This document shows, one piece after another, positions 13,201-25,200 of a stretch of 64,000 nt of DNA (position 1 is the first letter of the stretch; each line of letters opens with the position of its first letter). The position numbers were made by a program, and so were the translations under genes. Origin of the DNA: Amborella trichopoda. Its lineage: Eukaryota > Streptophyta > Magnoliopsida > Amborellales > Amborellaceae. Below the pieces are notes generated by a model. That model was given only the letters and a program-made list of their open reading frames with translations. It was not told the DNA's origin and ran no database searches. The stretch is taken from NCBI RefSeq assembly GCF_000471905.2, contig NW_006495273.1, forward strand, positions 5,895,747 to 5,959,746. The letters run 5' to 3'.

Positions 13201-16200
13201 AATGTCAAATGATGTATATTTCAATTTTAGTTGTTATGGGTTATTTTTAAGGTTTTTAAGCTTTTTTACGGATCCTAAGATTTTTTATATTTTTATTTAT
13301 TAATCACAGTTACTATTCATGGGGTACTATTCACGGATATTGTTCATCAGGGTAAAATTATCATTACAAATGTTGCGTCTAAGTTAGGACGTTTTAGGTC
13401 ATTTTAATTATTGTATGAACATATAAGAAGTGCGTGGGGCTTTGAGCAAGACATTTCACGTTATTTTCATAATTGAAAAAAAAAAAAAAAACTTAGGCCT
13501 TTGGAACGTAGCATGAGGAGGAAACACTAGGTTTCTCCTAGTTATTGCTTGTGTTAGGCATGTTTTCTTGTTGATTTTACTGCTCTCTGAAATTTCCTTA
13601 TATCAACTGATATCAAAGCTCATGTTTCCTTCAACAACAAAACCAGGAAACTATAGCCAAGCTAAGGGTTTGCTAATTTTGGGCCAAACTTTGCCAAATC
13701 AACCTAGATCTTTCTGATTTCAACAAGGTTTTGTTGATTCTCTGCCTAGCTTTAGTGATTACAGTGAATCTATGGCAGCGTGAAGGGGTCATGAAAGGGA
13801 TATGTTTTGTAAATCCACTTCATGATCCTAGAGATGAAGAAATTGAGAAACTTAAAAAGCAAGTTCAGTAGCTTGCGCAACAGGTTGGGAGCATCATTTA
13901 TAGGCAAGATGGTGATCTTTCCGCCCAAGAAGAAGTCGCGTATCACCCTTTTCATCTCCGTGCTTCAGGTGAAGAGTCGAGAGAAGGGGAAAGTGACAAA
14001 AGACCTTGATGTTGGGAACATCACTCTACGATTTTTTATTTGAAACACATTCTTGATTTTGACACAGTTTGTATTGAAAATCAGCAGGTTATAGATTGGG
14101 ATCTATCACCAATCTTTGATACATACATAAATAAAAAACAAGATCTTGTAGGAGATCCAATCGGCGATGATGATGATCAAGATTTCGTGGCTAAACCATT
14201 TTTTGACGAAGAAAAAGATAAAGATCGAAGATGTTCAAGAGATTTAGGGCATTGGATCAACATAGCGCAGTGAAGTGTGATCAACTCATAAACCGCAAAT
14301 TGTGGCTTTAGTTTCAATGAGTATTAAAATTTGAGGCTTTTAGGGCATTGGATCAACATAGCGCAGTGAAGTGTGATCAACTCATAAACCACAAATTGTG
14401 GCTTTAGTTTCAATGAGTATTAAAATAGATGTCGAGAAAAACTCTAAATGCCGAAAAATTGTGTTCAAAGTTTCCTACAAAATTTCAAAGCAATTTTAGG
14501 GATAACTGAATTTGGCAAGTTTGTATAAATTCTTTACTATCCATACCTAGATCCGTTTCTCAGGGATTTCTTCTTACCACAAATAATATTTGAGCTAAAA
14601 TAGAAAAAGGACATTGCAAAATGTGGTTTTGATGCTAAATTCATTTTAGCACGCTTCAAAACTGGCGGATGAGTTTTCTCCGGCTAGGGGAGAATGATGT
14701 AGGAAATTTATTCTTGTTTTTAATTTTTATTCAATTGATGTATATTTTAATTTTAGTTTTATTCTTTATTTTTAGGGTTTTTAAGTTTTTTAGGGCTTCC
14801 AGAATTTTTTTATATTTTTTATTTATTATTCATTACTTACTACACATAGGTATTGTTCACTGTACCATTCATGGGTCACTGTTGATAAGGGTTAAATGAC
14901 TTTGTGGGTCATTTTAATTATTTTATGGACATTTAGTGTCTTTGAATATTAAATTATAATTTATAAAAAGTGTGTGGGGAGTTAAGGAGGTCATTCCATG
15001 TGATTTTCATAATCGAAAAAAGAACAAAAGCTTAAGCTTTTGGAACTCTAGCTTGGGGTGAGGAGGAAACCCTAAGTTTCTCCTAGTTATTGCATGTGTT
15101 TGGAATGTTTTCTTACTGATTTTACTGCTTTCTCAAATTTCTGTACATCAATGTTCTAACTTAATACAAATTGTCTTCCTAATAACATATTATTTGAAAT
15201 GAGCAAACTTTTTTAAGACTTAAAATAGCCAATCTCGATCAGAGAGAGTTGGCTGTGCGGGGGGGTCAAGGGGACAAGAGAATGCCATGCAACCATGGTT
15301 TGCCATCTGCATCCATATTTTTTCTGTTCCATCCAAAACATAGGTGGAGAAATGGATAAATCCCTCCATAAGTTGCCTAGAATTCCATCCATGTAAATGG
15401 TGCATATAGCAAACAGATCGGAACAGATAGCAATAATAAACAAAACAAGAACTGAAACATCAATAAAAATGCAGAACAGTGTTAAATTGAAAGCTTTAGA
15501 GCACTGTCAAAGGAAAGCAACAAAGGATGTTTCGATTTACAAGAATTTATTCACACAAAATACAGTAACAACAGGTAGCAAACTCTTACCTGTGGAAAAT
15601 GAGAAGCAAAAGCAGAAAAATAAGGCAAATACATAAAACCACCAGAAGCATTATGGCCACCACATCTCTCCACCTGATCATACACTCAATTCAACACAAT
15701 CAGAGCGTATTAAATTGATGAGTATCAAATTATTACCAGACAATCAGAATCTTCTAAGTCACTGGTCCACTTCAACGTCAAGAATAAATGGCAAAATCCT
15801 TTTTTTTTTAATGTTGTGTTTGTGATCTGTAGGACACACTATGAACTTAATGCTAACAGATTACCACATACCATGCCCTTGACATACTATTCCTTAGAAA
15901 TGTAATGTACATGATTCCAGTCCAAATGCACAGCACCGTTTCTTCAAAAATATACCACCTACAACAGTAGTTCAGAAAGCACGTCACATGACAAGAAGAG
16001 ATGCAACAAGAACAGGTTAATAATTATGTTTCATAAAAACCTAAGATATGTTAGCTTATCAAAAAAACAGGAAAAAGAAAAGACAGACAAACTGACACCA
16101 ATGTAATACAAAAGTAGGTTTTCAAGAATTATGTTGTTTGTTTTTAATCAAAAAATGGAAAATTACATTGGGAAAAATCAGTATGAGCAACTTGTAGCCA

Positions 16201-19200
16201 GTGTTTTCAAATGTGGAAGGTGGACTCGATGCGGTCAGAGGTCCAATTCGGCTCAATGTGATCCTCATCACCCCATGCAGGTGCATCACCTCTTATGCAA
16301 TCAATAAACTTAGAAAACTTTTAAAATTATAAAAAAATATAATAATGCATATAAAAATATAAGTATCTGATTCATGTAATATCTATAGAAATATTCCTAT
16401 CTAGTGTGAATTTTTAATCTTATATATATGAGATGAAAGTACAAAAAATTTATGTACCCCATTTGGGTCACCCTATGGGAATAGTGGTTCCTTTAGAGAA
16501 AGGGCGGCAAGGCCTCCTGTGCATAAGATACAAGGTTTTCTCTTAGAGAGATGAGAGCTATGGATAGAAGCATAGTAGGTATCGTAATTTACTAATTATC
16601 TCTAAGATATTAGTTGTCTGAGTTCCCTAATAGCCTGATAGCGAGTAACATAGTTTGTTCTCTAATATCTAATAGTCTAAATGTCTACTGCAATTAACAT
16701 ATAAATAAAGTAATCCATTTCATCTCACTCCCTAAATTAAATAAATAAAATTAAATCTAATATGCTAAATAGTCATGACATAACATCCAATTACCAAGTC
16801 TCTAGATGTGCTTGTACTGTATTTTATTACACAATTTTAAGTTTTTGGATAACATATCCTAGATCTACAGGGTATCTGTGTTGTAGTTTGCTTTATGAGA
16901 TGTTTCTTTCTAGTTCCACTTGCTCAAAAGTACGAAAAGACCATAATAACCACTTTGTATGAATTTCATACCGAAACAAATACAAAGAAGAGAAATGGCT
17001 TCCACTTGCAACACCTCCCTCCCTCCTTCCCTCTTCACTCCCCAGGTTCAGATTACTGTTTGATAAGATGGTAAATATTGTACTACATGTTTCTATATTG
17101 CAAAGTCTTTTTCAAGATTTACGGGAAAGGGGCTAGGGTCATGGTGGTAGCACCCCACACCTTAGTTACCACGTTGTGGTTTCCATTCCCACCACTAACA
17201 CCACCCCACTATTACCTTCAAAAAAACTAACTCCTAATCTACTTGGGAAAAAAGTCTTTTCAAGATTGCAGTAAATCTAAACTATATGGATACCAAACAG
17301 AAAATAGTTGCCTTCACATGCTATCCATTCCATTAAATCATGCCTATTTATGGAGCCCTGCCAGAAGCCATTTCATTTCATCCTTAAAACATGCCTATTA
17401 CAAGTAAGAAATTCTTATAAGAAACTCTAAATTCAAAATTGAAAAAATGTTAAATATTAATAGAACTATCCTCATAAGAACCTATTTTGGCATAATAATT
17501 TTCACAGATGTCATATAGAGACCAAGGTTGTCAGCAGCCCTTACTCCATGTAATAGAGAAAACTGTATGTCCCTTTAAACTAGGGCTCATTTTGAAGCCA
17601 ATTCCATTCCTGCATTTTCATAAACGCCATTTTTGTGTCTTATGCATGTGAAATTACGTAAATATTTTGCAATAAATTCTTAAATGTTTAAAACAACTTC
17701 ATTAAATGTATCTAGACTAGTGAGAAAGATATACATATAAATCAAGGAAACTCTTACTATAAGTAAATATACATAAAAATGAAAAGCATAGAAGATCAGT
17801 CGAAAACAGATATCCTACATGTTGAGCCCACTAGTACGCCATGAAACTCTTTTGTAAAATCATCATTGGAAAATGCAATATCATAAAATGTGAAATCCTA
17901 TATCCATAAATTGTAGAAATAGAGTTACTAGACTCAATTAACAAGACTGAAATAATTAGTTATCCATAACATATTCATTTAAGGGTTTCAATGGAATCAA
18001 AGAATTTCTTGATGCCTTTATGTTCGTCATTTCAATAAAATCTGAGTGTAAAAGTTCACTTGTCGATGGAACCAAAAGAGTTTTTTTTGTTACTCCTTAA
18101 TGTCTTCATTCAGTTACTCATTAATGTGTTCGTTCACTGGAAAATAATTGAACAAGATTCAAAAGAGAAACAGTAACATTAAATGCATAAAATGGTAAAA
18201 GATGACACTTATACAAAATCGAAAGTCACAATACTCACCAGAACCGAGAATGATTGCCTTGACCTATACATGTTCCAAGCCAAACACAATGGTGATCGAA
18301 CTGCAACACACACTTGTCACAATCGTGACAATGTTTTGAGCGTGGGGGCTGCATAAAAAGACATAAAAAGATGATGGTTCTATATACAAATGGTGATGGT
18401 TTATGGTGTACTTCTGGAATAACCTCCAAAACAACCCACCATGGTCCTATGAAATATGTGGCATATGAATCTTTCAAGTATAAAATCAGAGGTAGAATGA
18501 AGCCCTACAGCTGCAAATTTGGCTAAGGTACATAACCCCTAATATGAGAATCAAGTCTCAGACTACCTTGAAAGGAAAAAAATGACTATGACTACGAACA
18601 ATAAATTACAGATTAATGAACTTAATATCTTACATAATATCCTACAGTAACATAGCATCCTAGATTTCATAGATTGACACCATCATTCTTATCATGCAAT
18701 CGTTAATCGAGATAGATTGATGTTAAGGACCAAGCTCGGATAACCATAACAAGATCTTATGAATACAAGCTAACAACAATACCACACCAATATAGCCATT
18801 TCTTTATTTCTAAGCTAGCGGAGACTTGTATGGGAACTCCCACTCGTATTGATTTTTGGTGTAGAATATGTCCAAATGACTGTTGACCATAAAATTTACA
18901 GTTCATCTGGGGATAAGAATACCACGAAATACAAATTTGTGCCTAAATTTATACTCTAGTAATGTTTACTTTCACTATTTCCAGCTAGTGTACATCAAAT
19001 ATATCATGGAAGCATCCATTCCTTCCTTTGTTGCCAGTGTCCAATCGAATCAGGAGTTCAAATGAAATGTCAAAAGAAACACTGGGTTCTGAGCGGAAAA
19101 AGGCAGATTTCAATAACTTCAGAGAGTGTCCAAAGCACATCCAAACTGTGAAAAAAAAGAGGATGTGGCAGTAAGGGCGAATCTGAGTTCATGAGCTGAT

Positions 19201-22200
19201 GTGTCAAATAAGGCTAAGGATGTGCAGCAAATAACTACACTAGAAAATGTGGCAGATCAGGAATATGCGGAATTTGAAATGACAGTCCATAAGGAAGATG
19301 TGGCTCATGACGAGAATGATATGACTGCTGATATAACCAGCAATGAGAAATTATCTCAAATTCTAGATGAGGTGACACGTGACATGGATACACCACCATC
19401 CTTGATTCATGAAGAGGAGGAAAGAAGATCAAATATGGTTGGGTTGAAGGAGCATATTCCTAAAGAGAATCTGCCAAGCATTAAGTGAAAAGAATAGAAG
19501 TATATGCTAGGCATAAAAGACCATACAGCTAGCACACATTCAAATTCATAAAGTGCAGGGAACACCAAAAAAGAGATCCCAAATTCAAACTCAAAAGAAG
19601 AGACCTTTGAAATTTCTGAAAAAGGATGGACAAACTTCACAAAAGACGAATGTTGACACACCACCATAAATGACAAAACTGGATAGTAGCATAATGGACC
19701 AATATCCTACAGGAAGCAACAGAGAAATATACCACTACAGTGCAGCACAACAGAATACCACACAGCAACATGCTATAACCTACCAAAAGCCCCAAAAAGA
19801 CATCCAAAAGAAGACAAGATCCGAGGTACAAAGGAAGGAACATTGAAAAAAAACAAAGAATTTGAAAATAAGTTGGAAGAGTTGAAGGAAAGACATGAGA
19901 GACACCAATTCAAGCAATGGATACTCATGATATTTAAGATGTAGATTAATCGAACATAGTGAAATTTCACACTAATATATTGTAGAGTTAGGCATAACTT
20001 TCTAACTCATTGCACTCATACTCCTAATAAGATTAAACTCTATGGTGTGTGACATTCTTGTAGAGAGGAGGAAGATATAAAATGAAACGAATCCACAAAA
20101 AAATAAAACAAAAATCCTCACTGAGTCTGCAGGGGAATCCACCCCAATGGCTGAGAGATTTGACCCTCTCTCTAGGCCCCCCCCCAAAAGAGATATTTTC
20201 ACAAAACCCAAAAATCAATTCTTCTTCCCTCATTCTATTTCCTTGTTCAACATTTATATACCATAGCAAAAACATTGAAACCCTAACTTGTTCCATAAGA
20301 AACTAATCATTGTTGAATCCCAGTCCCGTATCTTCTCAAAATTAAACTTCCAACTCTGCCCCACAATGCTCTACAACAACAAAATTACATGAATTCCCTG
20401 AGGAAATATTGAAAAAAAAAAAAAAAGCACTTTCAATCTCCAAAAAAGACAATAATAATAATTCAAAATTCTAAGTGCATCAATACTTAATGGGAAAACA
20501 TTGTCCCTAAGAATATTAAACTATAACATTCTCGTTCCTCAAAAACCACTCTTGAGGTAGGTGAGGGACCCAAAAAGTTCCATGTCAGTCATCTCCACTC
20601 AAAAAACAATCTCCTCTAGAAAAAAATTGATTAGCAACTCCAAATAGGCTTGTTATATATGGCCATCACCAAATCAAATCTGGGTCGTCCAACTGAATAA
20701 GTACTTGATCTAAGGGATTTAAAGCTTTTTGGGATCTCCAAACAAATCTTATTAGGAGAACCCACACCAAAGACAATCTCCAACAACAAAAAAAAGTCTA
20801 GGAGCTCCAAATATGCTCTAAATCTATCGCCAACACAAAATAAGATATAGGCCAGTCATTTCCATTTTGGTTTGAATGGTGGGTCCTAAGGGATTTGGAA
20901 ATTTGTCTTTTGGATATCTTATCTGGATGATCATGATTTGGAGGCAATTGGAGCATGTCTGGTTCCTCACCTCAAAACTGGTTTTCGAGGAGCAGAAACA
21001 TTATACTCTTATATTCCTAGGGAGCCCCAAAAAAAAAAGTTTTCCATATTCAATTATTCAGTTTGAGGGTCCATGGCCCTGGCCCGGCCCTTGGGCCACA
21101 ATATGGCCCAAGGGCCAGGCCCGGTGTTTCCCCTTACTTCTTCTTTTTATTAAAAAAAAGCATCTAATTTAGGCCTGCCCAGGCCAGGACCAGGCTTGGA
21201 TCAGGGCCCCTTCGGCCTGCATGGGCCTGCCTGGGCCTCGCAGGATTTACAAGGATCTGGGCAGCGATCGGGCCAGGGCTGGCCCAGCCCTTTGCCAGCC
21301 CTAAAAGGGTGGGATGCATAACCATACTACCCTTGAACAAGCACATTTAAATGTAACAGCCATCTGGCATAGATACCCCAATAGAGGAATTCAAACTTAT
21401 AATTAGATCAGTCTATAACCATGAAACTTCTTATACATTACAATTTAGCCTCAATAAGAATAAGGCAATCAAAAAGAAGGAAAAGATATGGCTTACTAAT
21501 GGTTTCCACAAAAATAGACTTTCTTGAAGGAAATAGATAAACTTCAAGACCTAGGGCTGTAGGTTAGGGCTAGGTGTGGTGCTCATACCATGTTCAAGCT
21601 ATACTCACCAGTGTAAACCTAACTGTACTAAATGTACAGATCATATTCGAATGACCACAAAGTCCAAAAGACCACATAATCTTATACACCATATATAGAG
21701 ACCAAAATAATTATACTACCATTTGTCGCGCACAATGTACGAAATACAAAAACATAAAGAACTCTGCAGCTCGAAGACATAATGTGCCTTTTTCCAAATT
21801 ATCTAATTATCAGGCTTTCAACAAGGGCAGTCAAAATATGTGACAAATGGAACTGAGTTCTCATAAATCCATGTTCAGCTAGGAGAGAGCCGGCTGACAT
21901 TTCATACATTCTTTGCAACACATGATGAATATGGGAAAAAGGAGCCAATCACAATAGGCCATAAAATCATAAACATGTTTTAGCAAGACACATACATTGT
22001 CGGCAATCATATACACTTAAAGGTTCCACACATTGTGTAAGCATGCAATTACATGAGCATGACATTAGTGAACTTTCGAAGGCATCAGATCTACGTCAAG
22101 AGTATATTCACATCTTAAAAAGCACAAAGTAAAGACAGAAGAAGTTCAGGATATGTAGTTATACCTGTACAACATTACAATAAGTACAAGTCCAATGTCT

Positions 22201-25200
22201 GCCACATCAAATGCAGACAAGTTAGTCCATATATATATTGTACATCGATTGTTACAAACTTAATTTATTCATTACAAAGAGCAGTAAACATTGATATGAT
22301 AAAACTAGTCATGATTAGACTCATTTATTCCAATAAGTGTCCAGAAGAACTTGCTTAAATGTTGAACATACCTGCTGGAAGATCCAGGAGGGTACATGTC
22401 CATTATCAGTTTCACCCAAGATGTAGCTTCAACAGAACAAGCAGTTGAAACCGGCTGGTGACTGTAAATGGGAATGATCAAGCTGGCATCTTTGACAGAT
22501 GCAGACTGCCTTTCCTTGATGGTTTAAACACATCATGAGTACTAACTTGTAATGATTTGCCAGCACATTTTAATTGACAACATTATTGTAACAACTTCAT
22601 TCTTAATTTGAAAAAACAAGCGGAGGACCTTTAATATTTAAACATTAAAAAATAGAGCATACTTAGTGGTCTTGGGTGGTCTTCTAGAGGTAGATTGTAT
22701 CTCACAGCCAGCCCTCATTGCATCAATTACAAACCTAAAAAAGAAACTTGTCAAAATAGCTAATTGATGATTACAAAAAGGGAAAGCAATCGAACATTCT
22801 CCGAAAAAACAAATCATAATTAGTAATAAAAAGTGACAGGCACAGGATGATTAATTACCCTGGAGATGAACCAGACGTATAAAAATACTGAAGTAATGTT
22901 ACAAAGAAAAGAAACCAGTATGTCGCAAAATACCTTGCATCAAGAAATAAAAAGGAATCAGCAAGCCTGTGACCGACAAGGTCAACAGCTAACTAATAAA
23001 TACAGGAATAACAAGAATATATTGAATAAAACTCTCCTGAAACTATTTTCAATTACAAACCTCAGGGAATTTTTTAAGTAAATCCAACGTAAAGAACACC
23101 TAATTAACAGGATATCCATATTTGCCCAGATTTCAAATGGGTAATCATGCATTAACTTGAAACCACCAGGTACTGGAGCAAGAACAGGTTTCCTATGAAA
23201 TATCTCACAAAATTTCTCAGAAAAAGTGCATCAACAGATTGTTTCAGGCAATAACGGTAGTTTGCAGGTTCATATCAACTGGAATACAGAGGCCACTGTA
23301 AATTAGAGAGAAGGAAAAAATATTATGCAAATGTGTACTAAGTTTGTATCTCAAGTTCCAAGTTTTCAACTTAATTCCCTTGATTATGAACTCACCAAAA
23401 AGACACAGGAAAAAGCAAAGGATAAGTGAACAGTTTATATTGTATACAGCATGGATACCGAAGGATACAGATACAAGGAGACATCAAAATTAAAAGTATG
23501 ATTTGGCCAAAGGGTGCATTTTCAAGGGTAGCTTCTTGACCCCAAATGTGATCAAGGATGGCACAGTAAAAATCACCTAGCTGCATATGTGAGTAAAGCA
23601 TCAACCACACTTTAAGGTCAATGAGCCATAGCATAATGGTCCATGGTGCCTCCTTGGGAGTTCTTGAAATATTGCTGACCATTAGTTATCGATAATGTTC
23701 ACATACCAATGGTGGAGAACATAATGGTAAAAACAAAATTACACTCGGTTCAACAAAGGAATGATTAAGGTTATGGAACTTCCTAATAGTGCCCAATAGT
23801 ATGTGTTTTCCTTAGTGAGTTCCTTTTTGTCTTATTTTAACTAATGAATCATCATTGATAAAGTGGAGAAGCAGGTAAAATGAATGATAAACAAGTTCAA
23901 ACCTGGAAAGTGTGAGGATACTCCCCCTTTCTTGATGCTTGTAGTAGCTGAGAAAAAGAAACTCAATTTTGTCTCAATATCAGAGACATAAAATGAGAAA
24001 GGTCATCATCATCATCATCATTTTAGCCTTTTTCCGATTAATTCAACATGAATCTTGATTTTCCATTCTGCTCTATTAAAGGTCATATCCTCAATGAAGC
24101 CATAAGTCCACATATTCTTTTTGGACTACTTCCAACCACGTCCTTTGAGCCTAACCCTTGGCCTTTTCAGTCCTTCCACTTGAACTAATTTACACCTCCT
24201 AACAGGTGATGTACTTGGTTGGTGCCACTCATAAATGAGAACGATAACAACTGAAATTGACTTAACCAGAATGCAGATTCTGACATTGTTTCAACACTCC
24301 TAAAGAAATTGATAGATGGTAGGCAAAGCTTGAGATGCCCTTCAGTACTTAGGACTCATTAATCTATTATTGTGCAATTATGCAATAATGACAGCATTAT
24401 TCCTTGCAGAAACCACAACTTGCTTTCTACAACGGACTCTAAAGAAGCTAATAAAAAAGAGAGGTAAATCGACTCAGCACCATTGACATTAAATCAGTGT
24501 TCAAGGCTAAACATGTAGGAACCATAATAAATCAATTAGTGCAGCTATTGAATTTCAAAGAACTCTATTGATGACTCTCTTTTTCCATTTCTCAAAGATG
24601 TGTGCTATTTGATCTATTTGTTAAACCACCCATTATGAACTTGAGGTTCCTTCTGATGCCATCTCAACTTTTACAGAAGGCATAGAAAATGAAACCATGA
24701 TACAAAAAAAAAAGAAAAATCATTAAACGTTGAATAATTAATTTGAATGAAATACTAGGCATCTACACTCGCAGTGACTATAGACAGATATCAAATTTAT
24801 ACATGCAATCAATTATTATTTTTTGAAATGTATACATGTAATCAAATTAGAACTAAAATTATGATAAGTTATATTACACATAGTAATTTTCAACTAGATT
24901 TATGTAGGCAGCTTGACTTGATTTTCTACAGTGGTAAACATTTTCATTTTAGTACTCTTCACAAAGCAATACAAGTATATGAATGGAGCACTTACATTTG
25001 ATAGCTCTTACCTGATTAAAAAAAGAAAAATTACACCTTATCCATCCCCACTTTCAATGTATCAATAACCGCCTTATAGATACTCCCACTATTTTATCAT
25101 CCTATAATGCCTTCCTTTGGTTATCACTGCCGCTACCAAAAACAAAGCCATTAAATAAATGAAACTAGCACCCTATTGCAAGTTGTAACATGATTGAAAC

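Larger units (their letters stand above)
13161..15150 (+). mobile_element. Non-autonomous LTR retrotransposon (Ty3/gypsy-derived), 2.0 kb
   Basis: The two LTRs (13161-13605, 14695-15150) both start TGATG and end CA. They are flanked by a perfect 5-bp target duplication ATGTT (13156-13160, 15151-15155). Directly after the 5' LTR, TGATATCAAAGC (13608-13619) resembles the initiator-Met primer site TGGTATCAGAGC. AGGGGAGAA just before the 3' LTR is the polypurine tract. The 1.1-kb interior has no reverse transcriptase. At 13791-13960 a frame with internal stops carries [12 protein letters not shown], like the start of a plant gypsy gag. Around 14064-14160, [13 protein letters not shown] resembles the acidic spacer of gypsy polyproteins. 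The LTRs differ clearly, so the insertion is old. It sits antisense in PAT10 intron 9. Confidence 0.9.

Noticed and set aside
23903..23947. Possible PAT10 exon (minus strand, [15 protein letters not shown] between AG and GT)
   Set aside because: It resembles the SIQHASRK segment, but it lies upstream of exon 3 in transcript order, and exons 3-4-5 already join in phase without it.
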